The notes: generated by a model from the sequence alone, not told the origin. A stretch of DNA of 64,000 nt from Candidatus Paceibacterota bacterium (GCA_035452965.1 DAOTCE010000014.1:1-64000); one strand, 5' to 3'; positions 33,791 to 43,301 are shown, numbered from the stretch's first letter. Numbers and translations are program-made.

Positions 33791-36700
33791 CTAAAGCGAG
33801 CTTTGGAAGTTGTAGTCCCCCGATTTCACCTCGAACACTGCCCGCCCCGGCTCGAACCGCAGCAGGCGCGCGCCCGCCGACTGGACGCCGGGCCTGCCGC
33901 TCTCGGTGACGTCATCTGCGCTCTTCGCCGGCACATAGACGGTCGCCGTGCTATTGACCGGCACGGTGATACGCCAACGAAACACCCCGTCTTTCCGCTG
34001 CCAATCGCTAACGATCAGCCCATAGGGTGCCCGGCGCGTCGCCTTCACGAACTGCAAGTCTCCCACCGGCTCGGGCCGCATGACGATGTGCTTGAAACCC
34101 GGCCTCTCCGGGTCGGGCTTGATGCCGGCAAGATTCTCGTAGAGCCAGATGCCCAGGTCGCCCACGAGCATGACGTGGTTGCCGGAATTCATCGCCGGGT
34201 CCGCGGTGTCGCCGTTCCAAAGCTCCCAGATTGTGGTGGCGCCCCTCTCGACCATGTAGCCCCAGCTCGGGTAAGTCTTCTGCGACGCGATCGCGTAGGC
34301 CACGTCGGCCCGGCCGCCGTCGGTCAGCACGCGCATCAGCCATTGCGCGCCGATCAGTCCGGTGCCGATGTGCCCGCGGGTCTCAACCGTGATCTTCCGC
34401 ACCAGGGCGTCGAACAACCGTCCCCGTTCGTGCTCCGGGACCAGCCCGAAGGCCAGCGGCAACACACAGGAGGTTTGCGAGCCGTTGTCGTATTGACCCT
34501 CAGAGGCGCGGAAGAACTTGCGGTTGAACGCCTCCTTCATCGTCGCGGCCAACGTCTCGAACCGACGGGCGTCGTCAGTCTTGCCCAGCAGGGTCGCGTA
34601 GCGGGCCATCACTCGCGCGTCATGGTAGAAATAGGCTGTGGCGAGCAGCGCCTTGTCGGTCTTGCGCTTCGGGTCATTGGAATGAATCAGCTTGGGGTCC
34701 TCGGGCGGCACGCACCAGTCGCCGTAGGTATCGCGCGAGATAATGCCGTTAGTGACAAACCCGCTCATGTAGTCCACCCATTTCTTCGCGCTGGCGTAAT
34801 GAGCCGCAATGATGCCCTCATCGGCATACATCTCGCGCATGGACTCCGGCAGCAGCACCGTGGTGCTGGGCCAGGTTACGTTGTCCGAGTAAATCGGCCA
34901 GTAGGCCGGGCACACATCGGGCACGCTGCCGCTTGCCTTTTGGGCGTCCGCCATGTCCTGCAGCCATTTGGTGTGAAATGCGGCGGTGTCGAACATGTAC
35001 ATCTCCCCCTTGGACTCGGCAGACCGGTCCCCCAGCCACCCCTGGCGCTCGTCCCGCTGCGGACAATCGGTCGCGATGCTCCGGTAGTTGCCGCTCACCC
35101 CCCACACGATGTTCCGGTAAATCTGATTCAGCAAAGGGTTGGAGCAGGTGAACTCTCCGGAGGTCGCCACATCATCGTGCACCACCCGTCCTTCAATTGC
35201 CGACAACGCCGGCTTGCCCGGATGGCCCGTCAACTCGACGAAGCGAAACCCGTGGTAAGTGAATCGCAGCTCGTACACTTCCGTCCCCCCGCCCTTCAAC
35301 GTGTAAGTGTCGGTCACTTTCGCCCCGCGGATGTTATCCAGGTAGAGAGTGCCATCGGGCTTGAGCGTCTCGGCATGGCGCAGCTTGACCTCCGTCCCGC
35401 GGGGACCCGACACCTTAAGCCGGCACCAGCCGACCATGTTCTGGCCCAGGTCGTAAATCCACACGCCCGGCTTGGGCTCCGTGACAGACAACGGCTTGAG
35501 CGTCTCGACTACCCGGATCGGGTTGATCATCTGTGCCGCAAGCTCACCGCCCGGCGCCGCGACGGCCTGCGCCGGCTGCCAGTTCTTGTCGTCGAACCCG
35601 GCCCTGTCCCAGCCGGGCATTTCCTTGCGCGCATCGTAATCTTCACCATCATATTCGTTATTGGTCCGGATCGGTCCGTCGGTCGTGAGCTTCCAGGTTT
35701 TGTCGCTCACCACCTCTGCGCTTGTACCGTCCTGATACTCAATGTGCATCTGGAAGAGCAGCTTGGGAAACCCGTAGCCCGTGGTTCCGGTCGGCGCCTT
35801 TGAGCGCGGCGCGTAGAAACGGCCATTGCCCAAGAGGATGCCGACGGCATTTGCCCCTTTCTTCAGCTGCTTCGTCACGTCGAAGGTGATGTAGAACACT
35901 CGCTTGGTGTAATCCGTCAGCCCCGGCGACAGGACGTCATCTCCGATCTTCCGGCCATTGAGATAGAACTCGCTCAAACCGAGCCCGGAAACGTAAGCGA
36001 CAGCGCGCCGGACTTTCTTCTCGACTGCAAACTCCCGGCGTAACATCCGCGCCGGCAACCGGCGGTCTTCCGGTCCGCTGATCTCGCCCCAAGGCGCCAT
36101 GCCCGCCGATCCAAGCTGCTTTGCCGCCACCCAGCCGGCCTCGTCCAGGCCCGCATCCTTCCAGCCAGCCAATTCGCTTCTGCTGGCCTTCCAGCTTGAA
36201 TCCGTCGCCACGACCAGCGGCCCTCCCTGGGAAAACTCGATCCGAAGCAAGCCCACCAGCCCGGCGGGGTTCGGGTCCGACCCGTCGTTGTGCACCGATA
36301 CCGACAGCACGTTTTCGCCGGCCCGCAGTTCCTTGGTGACATCGAACTGGCTGGCAGCATGAAAGTCACTGGCGCCCCCGACCTTCTGGCCATTGATAAA
36401 GAACTCGCCACTGTTGTCCGCCGTAAACGACAGGCTCGCCCGCTTCACGACGCGATCTGCGGGGATTGCCAGGACCCGCCGGAAATACCGTGTGCCAACC
36501 GGCGCCGCCTTTTCAGGCTGGCCTTCGGGAAACCAAATCCACTGCGCCTGACCGAGCGGCTTGTTCGCGGCCTCGTTTTCGGCAGGTTCATCCCGTCCGA
36601 TCCACTTCGCGTGCCAATCCGTTGGCCGCAGCAGGCCCATCGTCCAGCGCGCCGGTTCGCTCCAGGCCGAGGCCTTGCCTTGCTCGTCCCACACCCGCAC

Positions 36701-37054
36701 CTTCCAGAAGCACTCCTGCCCGGAGATCAGCGGCTTGCCCGCGTAGCGCACCTGGATGGACTTGTCCGAAGCTACCTTACCGCTGTCCCACAAGTCACCC
36801 CCGCCCGCCTTCAACTCCCGCGCGCTGTTGGCGACCAGCACCTGGTAGCCGCTTTGGGCCTGGCCCCGCTCCGTCCGGTGGTCCGCGCTCAACAGCCAGC
36901 TCAGGCGCGGCTGCATCACGTCAATCCCCAACGGGTCTTCCAAGTACTCGCACCGTAATTGCCCAACAACCACCGCCGAAGCGCAAAAGGGCGCCAGTGC
37001 GACCGCCAAAATGACCACCAGGCTTCGCGCTAAATGCTGGTGGGTGGACATCAT
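33791..37054 (-). CDS. Secreted alpha-L-rhamnosidase, GH78
   Basis: The 1087-aa enzyme removes terminal alpha-L-rhamnose from glycans or glycosides. It has a signal peptide (SLVVILAVALAPFCASA). The N-terminal Bac_rhamnosid_N-type region follows with LRCEYLEDPLGIDVMQPRLSW, the usual family opening. Beta-sandwich domains with AYVSGLGLSEFYLNGRKIGDD come next. The (alpha/alpha)6 catalytic domain contains SIATDCPQRDERQGWLGD, the segment bearing the proposed catalytic acid residues, and ERGATTIWELWNGD. The end is a C-terminal beta domain. Length is normal for large GH78 enzymes. A start at the first of two ATG codons (37054) places the signal peptide at the N-terminus; in-frame upstream codons to 37132 look non-coding. 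Confidence 0.93.
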   Translation of the reverse strand: MMSTHQHLARSLVVILAVALAPFCASAVVVGQLRCEYLEDPLGIDVMQPRLSWLLSADHRTERGQAQSGYQVLVANSARELKAGGGDLWDSGKVASDKSIQVRYAGKPLISGQECFWKVRVWDEQGKASAWSEPARWTMGLLRPTDWHAKWIGRDEPAENEAANKPLGQAQWIWFPEGQPEKAAPVGTRYFRRVLAIPADRVVKRASLSFTADNSGEFFINGQKVGGASDFHAASQFDVTKELRAGENVLSVSVHNDGSDPNPAGLVGLLRIEFSQGGPLVVATDSSWKASRSELAGWKDAGLDEAGWVAAKQLGSAGMAPWGEISGPEDRRLPARMLRREFAVEKKVRRAVAYVSGLGLSEFYLNGRKIGDDVLSPGLTDYTKRVFYITFDVTKQLKKGANAVGILLGNGRFYAPRSKAPTGTTGYGFPKLLFQMHIEYQDGTSAEVVSDKTWKLTTDGPIRTNNEYDGEDYDARKEMPGWDRAGFDDKNWQPAQAVAAPGGELAAQMINPIRVVETLKPLSVTEPKPGVWIYDLGQNMVGWCRLKVSGPRGTEVKLRHAETLKPDGTLYLDNIRGAKVTDTYTLKGGGTEVYELRFTYHGFRFVELTGHPGKPALSAIEGRVVHDDVATSGEFTCSNPLLNQIYRNIVWGVSGNYRSIATDCPQRDERQGWLGDRSAESKGEMYMFDTAAFHTKWLQDMADAQKASGSVPDVCPAYWPIYSDNVTWPSTTVLLPESMREMYADEGIIAAHYASAKKWVDYMSGFVTNGIISRDTYGDWCVPPEDPKLIHSNDPKRKTDKALLATAYFYHDARVMARYATLLGKTDDARRFETLAATMKEAFNRKFFRASEGQYDNGSQTSCVLPLAFGLVPEHERGRLFDALVRKITVETRGHIGTGLIGAQWLMRVLTDGGRADVAYAIASQKTYPSWGYMVERGATTIWELWNGDTADPAMNSGNHVMLVGDLGIWLYENLAGIKPDPERPGFKHIVMRPEPVGDLQFVKATRRAPYGLIVSDWQRKDGVFRWRITVPVNSTATVYVPAKSADDVTESGRPGVQSAGARLLRFEPGRAVFEVKSGDYNFQSSL

Positions 37055-37386
37055 GCGCGTATTGGTCTGGAGCAGCAAAAATGAAGTCATAGGTCCATTT
37101 GGTTCACAATCTATTATGAGGCGAAGGTTCACATAACGGCAGGCACATGTCCAGCATCCACCAGCGCCATGTCCCCGAATTGTGCCTCAGACCTGAGCCA
37201 AAGCGCCAGGGAGCCACTGCGGACGAGTCCGCGTGAAAGACACTGCCAACTCCCGGACACTCACGAAACGACTCCCTGATTTCAGGTTCTGCAAGGAATT
37301 CCGGTAAACGCCAAGTGGGCTGTCAGCTGCACAGCCCGGAAGGCCCAGCCAGAGTCGTATCGGCCCTGCCAAACTGCAACCTGGTG

Positions 37387-37512
37387 TGTGTTTAGCGTAG
37401 CGCAGGCGTCCCCGCCTGCGGTTTGGCGCACCATCTCGGTGCGCGGTTGGAAACGCAGGGCGAGATGCCGCCGGCACCCGCAGGCGAGGACGCCTGCGCT
37501 ACGCTAAACACA
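37387..37512. repeat. 34-bp inverted repeat element (one mismatch)
   Basis: The arms at 37387-37420 and 37479-37512 are inverted copies over 34 bases with one difference. They begin TGTGTTTAGCGTAGCGCAGG and enclose 58 bases. Each arm ends in its own small hairpin (GCAGGCG...CGCCTGC). The form matches a BIME-like pair of REP units or a short non-autonomous element. Confidence 0.9.
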
Positions 37513-37629
37513 TACGGCGAAACCCGCGCACTGTCCATTTTTGGGACAGTGATGCTGCCTGCCTGCCTTCTCCAGCCACCGCTGACCCCGGCACCCTGGG
37601 CTTGGCGTTACGGTGACACTACGGTGGTG

Positions 37630-37679
37630 CTACGGTGTGTATCCCATGGGGAGCGCTCCCCATGGGATACACACCGTAG
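37630..37679. repeat. Perfect 50-bp palindrome
   Basis: Bases 37630-37654 (starting CTACGGTGTGTATCCCATGG) are the exact reverse complement of 37655-37679, with no spacer, centred on GAGC|GCTC. I verified all 25 base pairs by hand. No gene overlaps it. Confidence 0.97.
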
Positions 37680-37865
37680 CCCGACCACGCTAACAAGGCA
37701 TCCTGCAGCCTACCGCAAGCCGACGCCAACGTGCGACCACCCGAACGGCGTCGGGCCCGTCTGGCGGGGGTGCTGGAGGTAATAAGGGGAGCCCGAGCCG
37801 GCGGATTACCATCAGAGATCGCCGTAAACCCGCGAAGAACCTCAGTCATCCACCTGTCAACCCCG

Positions 37866-40235
37866 TCATTCCGGCGTCAAGAAGATCCGGTCCACGTAGA
37901 TCGCTTTGACTGCCTTGTTCCCTGCCGGCGCCACCCAGATGTCGCGGTTCACGTTGTTTTCAACTGTGCCCACGAGATAGGACCGGTAACCGGCGACCGT
38001 CTCATTGAGCAGCACCTTCAGGTCGGCTGGGTAGGTACGGGTCTGATTGTCGTACACCCCAGCGCCAAAGGCGATCCCATGCGACGTCACCCCTGGTTCC
38101 CTCTCCACCCGCACCACAGCATAGACCTTCCACTTGCCAGTCCGGGCCTTTAGCGGCAGCGCCTTGCCGGGAATCCGGAACGCCCATTCCTTATGCTTGC
38201 CTGGCATCCAGGCCGCGCGCCGATCCGAGGCCGCCGCATCCGGCCGAATTTCCGCAAACTCGCCCGGCTTGTGCAATCCAGCCACATTGTCCTGGAGGTC
38301 CACACAATGGCGGAGCTTCATCCCGCGCAGGTCCTCTGGCGGGGGAGCCCGAAGCAATCGCTTGGGCGGCGGCGGGCCGTTGGCGTCCGGCACGTCCGCC
38401 GCCACTCCCTGCAGAAAAGTATCCACCTGCAACCCCGGCTCGTTGAGCACCTTCACAACCGTCCAGTCCTTGCCTGGAACACCAGCGCACACCCGGCGAA
38501 ACTCCTCCGCTGCGGCTTTTCGCGATCGCGGCCAAGGCCACGTCCCATTCTGCTCCCAGCATTCCCGCCGCAACGAAGTCCAGCGTTCCAGGCAGGCGAA
38601 GCGCACCGGCAGATGCCCCATACGCACACGCAGCAGTATGTCGGGGTCAGCCTCGCGGCTGGCGGCGGCCTCGGCCTGCTGCCACAGCCGTTCCGCCGCG
38701 GCTAGCGGCTGGAAACGCAGATGCGGCGGGTCGTTGCCCAGATAACACCGCAAGTTGAACCCCTTGGAGGCATCGTGCATCAGAACAAGGTAACGTCCAA
38801 GAAGCCCGCCTGCCCGCTTGCCGTAATAGCCTTCCAGAAACTCCTTGATCAGCGCCCGCTCATCCTGCCGCGGGTTCCAGAGCAGTTGCGCCAGCACCCA
38901 CCCCCGCAACTCCGCCATCTCCGACCCGTACCCCTGGTAGGCACCCTGCTCAAAGAGACCCTTGACGTTGTATGCCTCGAACAGCCGCACGTTCGCCCCC
39001 AGCACAAACCAGTTCGGATGCGGCAACACGTAGTGGCTGAAATCCGTGGTGTAGTCCCAAACATACAGCCGTCGGCAAATTTTCGACCATCCCTCCAGGT
39101 CCGCCAGGAACGCCGCATTCGAAGCATGATCCAGCGGCTCCCGGAAATTGCACTCGATGGAGCACAGCCGCACTATCACGTTCGGCCGCGGCTGGATGGT
39201 CTTGGGCGGCTTGCGCGTGTATTGGTAGGCAAACGTGTCCACCGCCACGTGCGGAAACTCCGGCTCGATTCGCTCCGCAACGTAGTTGACGAACGCCAGC
39301 ATGCTCCCCGACGGGCTGCCTTGCGCCTCGTCAATCGCCGTGCAACTGGCGCACTCGCACGCGCCGTGGCAGTCGTTTTGCGTCACCGAGATAATCTGAG
39401 CTTCGGGCGCCTCGCGCAGCCATTCCTTCACCCGGCTCACCACAAAGTCCCGCAGCTCCGGGTTCGACAAGCAAAGTTGCGCGTGCTCATGCGTGCGCTT
39501 GCCCTTGATGAGGCTGTACCATTCGGGATGCGCGGCGAAATGCTTGTCGGGCGGCACCAGCGGATAAAACGTGTGACAGAACCCCTTATACAGGATGCAT
39601 CCGCCCAATTCCGCGGGTATCCGGCGGTTCTCGCCGTTGGCACCGTTGCGCACCTTCCACTGCGGTTCGAATCCCGCGTACCAGAAAGGCTCGCGATACT
39701 CGAATGGCGGCCGGTAACGCACGTCCAAATCCGGCACACGCAGGCTCCGACGCGCGGGAATGCTGGCCGCCCAGGGCATCCACCATCGGGCTCCGCACTG
39801 CTCCTGCAGGAAGCGGTTCACCGCGTAAACCGTCCCGCGCGGCCGGCCGCCTGCCAGCAACAACCGGTTCCCCTTGACCTTCATTGCCAATTCCTCGGCA
39901 CCCAGCTTATCCAGCGCGACTTCCGGGAAGAGCGCCCGCGCCGCCACCCCGGGCCCCACAATGATCGCCCGCTCGGGCGCGCTGCCGTCCGCTGCCGTCT
40001 GCACCTCGAACGTTGCCCCGGTAATCTTCTCCAGCGTCCCGGTCAGCTCGCGCACTGCGTTGGACTCGGCGATCGTCGCACCCGGCTGCTGCACGATCAC
40101 GCATTGCGCCTTTCCCCCCTTCGCAATGCTGAATGCCGCCCGCGCGGGTACGGCCGGCACAAGCATTAGGACCGACACCAAGCCAGGCAACACCGTTTGC
40201 GCGAGATTCCTGCGCTGTTGAGGATAAATCTTCAT
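37866..40235 (-). CDS. Secreted DUF4838 domain protein, glycoside-hydrolase-like
   Basis: The 789-aa protein has a signal peptide (VLPGLVSVLMLVPAVPARAA). An N-terminal alpha-glucuronidase-type domain follows (ESNAVRELTGTLEKITGATF, AIIVGPG, GRPRGTVYAVNRFLQEQCGARWWMP). The DUF4838 region has FCHTFYPLVPPDKHFAAHPEWY, QLCLSNPELRDFVVSRVKEWL, VTQNDCHGACECASC and a barrel-like core, then a C-terminal beta-rich domain. Such proteins are common in Verrucomicrobia and Lentisphaerae polysaccharide loci; substrate is not established. The start at 40235 places the signal peptide correctly. It follows the UROD-like gene by 91 bases. Confidence 0.87.
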   Translation of the reverse strand: MKIYPQQRRNLAQTVLPGLVSVLMLVPAVPARAAFSIAKGGKAQCVIVQQPGATIAESNAVRELTGTLEKITGATFEVQTAADGSAPERAIIVGPGVAARALFPEVALDKLGAEELAMKVKGNRLLLAGGRPRGTVYAVNRFLQEQCGARWWMPWAASIPARRSLRVPDLDVRYRPPFEYREPFWYAGFEPQWKVRNGANGENRRIPAELGGCILYKGFCHTFYPLVPPDKHFAAHPEWYSLIKGKRTHEHAQLCLSNPELRDFVVSRVKEWLREAPEAQIISVTQNDCHGACECASCTAIDEAQGSPSGSMLAFVNYVAERIEPEFPHVAVDTFAYQYTRKPPKTIQPRPNVIVRLCSIECNFREPLDHASNAAFLADLEGWSKICRRLYVWDYTTDFSHYVLPHPNWFVLGANVRLFEAYNVKGLFEQGAYQGYGSEMAELRGWVLAQLLWNPRQDERALIKEFLEGYYGKRAGGLLGRYLVLMHDASKGFNLRCYLGNDPPHLRFQPLAAAERLWQQAEAAASREADPDILLRVRMGHLPVRFACLERWTSLRRECWEQNGTWPWPRSRKAAAEEFRRVCAGVPGKDWTVVKVLNEPGLQVDTFLQGVAADVPDANGPPPPKRLLRAPPPEDLRGMKLRHCVDLQDNVAGLHKPGEFAEIRPDAAASDRRAAWMPGKHKEWAFRIPGKALPLKARTGKWKVYAVVRVEREPGVTSHGIAFGAGVYDNQTRTYPADLKVLLNETVAGYRSYLVGTVENNVNRDIWVAPAGNKAVKAIYVDRIFLTPE

Positions 40236-40326
40236 GCGCCACAGGCTCTCATTCCCAGCCCAACCCGCAATCCAAAACATCCATCAGTTGGACTGCGGCG
40301 ACGAAGCGCGGCGCCAGCTTCGGTGA

Positions 40327-41439
40327 TCAGCAGCGGCGGTGGGCTGCCTTGCGAGCGTGGGCCACTACGGCATCGGCCTGCTCCGCCGAATCTGCTTCTG
40401 CCCAGATGAAAAGGCGGTTCGGGTCGAGCGCGCCGCACAGGATGTCCAGTTCGCTCCGCAGATCCAGGTCCCCACCGTGCGATCCGCCGTAGTAAAGCTG
40501 GACGGACTTGCCTGCGGCTTGAATCTGTCGCAGCAGTTCGAGCCACTGCGACGGCGGCCTCTGACCGGCACCCTGGATCCACTGGATGCAGTGCAGCCGT
40601 TCCAGCCGCAACAGCCATGGCACATGCCGCACGGCGCCGGGGCCATCCAGGTGATAGATTGTCCAGTCCACGTAGTCGCAGCACTCCCGGTTGTCCGCCC
40701 CACAAAACTCCTCAAACATCTGCGGGCTGATCATGCAGGTGAAATCATTCTGGCCGATGCACAAGAAGCGCTCACGGCTCCAGCCCATCGTCCAGTTTGT
40801 GGTGCCCTGCCCGGCTGGCAGGACAACGTTCGAGACCTCATCCACCACCCATTTCCACAGCGCGGTCATCTGCCGCATTGCCCGGTGAACCGCCGCCGGC
40901 GTTTCCACCAGGTCCATCGCCAGCCGGTCCCGTCCGCGAATGGCGCTCAGCGCGTCCACCCCCGAGTGCAGATCGGGATAGCCTGTCACCCACTTGTCCT
41001 GGCCCGCGCGCACCGATTCCCGAAGGATGTCCAGGTAAAGCCTCCACCAGCGGTTGTCCGGAGCAATGCGAAACTCCGGGTAATCGCTCCAATCCTGGAC
41101 AAAGGGTTCAGCCCACGAGGTGAAATCACGCGGCTTAAGCGCCAGTTGCGCGCCCAACCATGCCGCGAACTGATCCGGCCCAAGCCAGGGACAAAACACC
41201 GGCAGCGCATCGCCGGCGAAATGAGTTCGCGCCAAACACGCGTCCGTTGCGGCGATCACGAAATCCACGTTCGTCCACAACTCTTCCTCGCTCGCCGGTT
41301 CGGGTATGACCCGCCCCGGTTTCGCGTTGGCAGCGGTCACCCACATCAAGGGCCCCTCCTCCAACTCAGCACGCCAGAACGCCTCGTGGCGAGCCAGCGC
41401 CCGGTCCAGCCGCTTCTCCTCAATCCAGATGGTTCTCAT
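40327..41439 (-). CDS. UROD/MetE-like superfamily protein
   Basis: The 370-aa protein matches, from memory, proteins annotated as uroporphyrinogen-decarboxylase-like or corrinoid-methyltransferase-like. Recognisable stretches are RLYLDILRESVRAGQDKWVTGYPDLHSGVD, SNVVLPAGQGTTNWTMGWS, CIGQNDFTCMISPQMFEEFC and DYVDWTIYHLDGPGAVRH. The fold is expected to be a TIM barrel. No corrinoid-binding partner gene is adjacent, so true methyltransfer is doubtful; it more likely acts in sugar-locus metabolism. It lies 24 bases after the aminotransferase gene. Confidence 0.8.
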   Translation of the reverse strand: MRTIWIEEKRLDRALARHEAFWRAELEEGPLMWVTAANAKPGRVIPEPASEEELWTNVDFVIAATDACLARTHFAGDALPVFCPWLGPDQFAAWLGAQLALKPRDFTSWAEPFVQDWSDYPEFRIAPDNRWWRLYLDILRESVRAGQDKWVTGYPDLHSGVDALSAIRGRDRLAMDLVETPAAVHRAMRQMTALWKWVVDEVSNVVLPAGQGTTNWTMGWSRERFLCIGQNDFTCMISPQMFEEFCGADNRECCDYVDWTIYHLDGPGAVRHVPWLLRLERLHCIQWIQGAGQRPPSQWLELLRQIQAAGKSVQLYYGGSHGGDLDLRSELDILCGALDPNRLFIWAEADSAEQADAVVAHARKAAHRRC

Positions 41440-41463
41440 CCAGAAACATGCCGATGTGAAGAC

Positions 41464-43092
41464 TCAGTGCGGTTTCTTCTGAAGTCCAGGAGCCGCGATG
41501 CCGGCGGTCTGCAGGGCCCTCAGGCCCCGGGCCATAGCGTCCACGACAAAGTCTACAACTTCATGGCCCGCAACGAGCGGCAGCTTGGTGAGGACGCTGG
41601 GCGGGCAATCCGCCTTGTAGGTCTGCGCGCTGACATCCAGGCCCCACTCGACCAGCATCCTGGCAAACTCAACCGCGGTGTGAGTCTCCCGAAACCGGAG
41701 GCAGCCCAGGTGCCGCGAGCCGTCCACGCCCGCGATGAGCTTCGGAAATTCGCCCGCCAAATCCTGCAGCCGGGCGGCATAGTGGTCCCCAATGTCCCGA
41801 GTCGCCTCCCGGTTGGCAGACGCCCAGCGCATCGTGATCAGGTAGGCCAGGGCCGCAAGTTCCTCCTGTCCGTTGGTGACCAACGCCCCAAACTGCGGCA
41901 AGCAGTCAAAGGCGGCGCTGAAGAGCAGGCGCGAGGCCGCATATTCGCCACCGGGAAAGCCTTTGCCGATGGCCACGAAGGAGGGACGCAGCCCGTTTTC
42001 GCGATGGAGGAACAAACCCGGGGCCCAGAGGCAGGATTGGATTTCGTCCACCACCGCCGGCACGTCATGCAGGCGGCACAGCTCGTAAGCCCGTTGAAGG
42101 AACGCCGGCGAGAGCACGCGGCCGCCATAGTTCATCATCACGATCTCATGGAAGAAGCCGGCGACTTTGAGGCTGCCTTGCTCGTGATTGGCGAAGGCCG
42201 CCTCCAAATCCGCGATTGAATTGGGCCGGACGGCCACGACGCGAAATCCGCGATCACGGGCGGCCTCGCACAGCTCCGGCCACATGCCGCGCATGACCTG
42301 CGTGAGCATGGTGGTCCCGTGGTAGTTGGCTCGCAGGCCACCGTCGTCGTCGCCGACAACGAGCAGCACCGGGATACGGCCATGATACCCCGGAGGCGGC
42401 ATCGTCGGCTCCGGGCGGTAGAACCGGGCAAGCACCATCTTGAGGGCCGCCTCGACGGCCAGGCTGCCGGTTTCGAGGTTCAGCACACGGTTAAGCACGT
42501 CCGGCCCGTTGGAGGCCAGCACGGGTTTGAGGGCGGCGTTATCGCCCGGCGCAAGGCCATTGACGCTGGCAATGAGCTCCTCTTCCAGCCGGCGGGTAAT
42601 GAAGCCACGGGTGTTGTTGTGCGTGGCATTCGTTATGCCCAGCCGCCGCGCCCGGTCGAGCAACGCATAGCCCGGGAACAAATGCCCCAGCGGCGCATGA
42701 TAGTGCTCGCACTTGGCCGTGAGGTAGAGCTGGCCGTCCTCGCCGATTCGGAAGTAACCCAGCACGCCGGTAGGGGCCATGTTCAGCCTGGAATGCGCCT
42801 CGAATTCGCGTGTGGATGCCCCGCCCGGCGTGTGGGCCAGCCGGGTCCCGACCTTGTGGCCCACCTTGGGCAACAACTGCAAGAGGCGTCGCTCAAAGGC
42901 CGGCGGAAAGAATTCAATCCGCTTGAAGGCAGATTCAACGGCGGCGGCCGGGGCATCGCCGGTCAGCGCCGCATGATTGGCGCAAATCGCGCGGACATAT
43001 TCCTCGCCACACAAGTCCGCCAACGACATGGAAACCGGGACGAAAGAGCGCCGAGCGGATAATTCACCCAGGCTGGCCAATGGTTGACTCAT
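41464..43092 (-). CDS. Class III PLP-dependent aminotransferase
   Basis: The 542-aa enzyme belongs to the ornithine/acetylornithine-type (class III) aminotransferases. Visible features are LASNGPDVLNRVLNLETGSLAVEAALKM (substrate and cofactor region), VPAVVDEIQSCLWAPGLFLHRENGLRPSF (the Asp that binds the pyridine nitrogen), and the Schiff-base lysine in AIGKGFPGGEYAAS. The first ~100 residues are an extension beyond the usual ~430-aa core. Substrate is unknown. A 41-bp repeat also found upstream of the cytochrome-biogenesis lipoprotein gene lies 68 bases before its start. It heads the second half of the carbohydrate locus. Confidence 0.88.
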   Translation of the reverse strand: MSQPLASLGELSARRSFVPVSMSLADLCGEEYVRAICANHAALTGDAPAAAVESAFKRIEFFPPAFERRLLQLLPKVGHKVGTRLAHTPGGASTREFEAHSRLNMAPTGVLGYFRIGEDGQLYLTAKCEHYHAPLGHLFPGYALLDRARRLGITNATHNNTRGFITRRLEEELIASVNGLAPGDNAALKPVLASNGPDVLNRVLNLETGSLAVEAALKMVLARFYRPEPTMPPPGYHGRIPVLLVVGDDDGGLRANYHGTTMLTQVMRGMWPELCEAARDRGFRVVAVRPNSIADLEAAFANHEQGSLKVAGFFHEIVMMNYGGRVLSPAFLQRAYELCRLHDVPAVVDEIQSCLWAPGLFLHRENGLRPSFVAIGKGFPGGEYAASRLLFSAAFDCLPQFGALVTNGQEELAALAYLITMRWASANREATRDIGDHYAARLQDLAGEFPKLIAGVDGSRHLGCLRFRETHTAVEFARMLVEWGLDVSAQTYKADCPPSVLTKLPLVAGHEVVDFVVDAMARGLRALQTAGIAAPGLQKKPH

Positions 43093-43159
43093 GATAGGTT
43101 GTCTAATGAGGTATCCTAACCGCGTTAGCCGTCAACAGTGTTTTTCGCTGCCATGCTTC

Positions 43160-43200
43160 AATCCCCAGTGGGTTGCCGAACCAACTCCCCCAGCGGTGAA
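43160..43200. repeat. 41-bp dispersed repeat, copy 1
   Basis: This segment (core GAACCAACTC then CCCAGCGGTGAA) matches 54182-54222 at 36 of 41 positions. It ends 68 bases upstream of the aminotransferase start on the minus strand. Confidence 0.8.
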
Positions 43201-43301
43201 GGATGGAGGGCGGACAACTTCCTGCACCCCGCGGCCCCACGCGCAGCTCGAAGCGCCGTGCAGAGGACTGCGGTTCTCATGCCGCTGATCATCGAAGGTA
43301 G

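Larger units (their letters stand above)
37055..37865. other. Non-coding stretch with two palindromic elements
   Basis: These 811 bases between the GH78 and DUF4838 genes hold no supportable gene. They contain a 126-bp inverted-repeat element (37387-37512) and a perfect 50-bp palindrome (37630-37679). The gap splits the carbohydrate locus, so the GH78 gene probably has its own promoter. Confidence 0.7.

Noticed and set aside
33803..35803. Long open frame antisense to the GH78 gene (666 codons)
   Set aside because: It has the same shadow pattern (VRHVQ..., RPRRH... composition) and no recognisable family, while the opposite strand codes for a full rhamnosidase.
40327..41439. Calling the UROD-like protein a true trimethylamine corrinoid methyltransferase
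   Set aside because: No corrinoid-binding protein, RamA-type activator or MttB gene is near, so the label would rest on inherited annotation only.
40339..42219. Long open frame antisense to the UROD-like and aminotransferase genes (626 codons)
   Set aside because: It crosses two well-supported genes on the other strand and shows only shadow composition.
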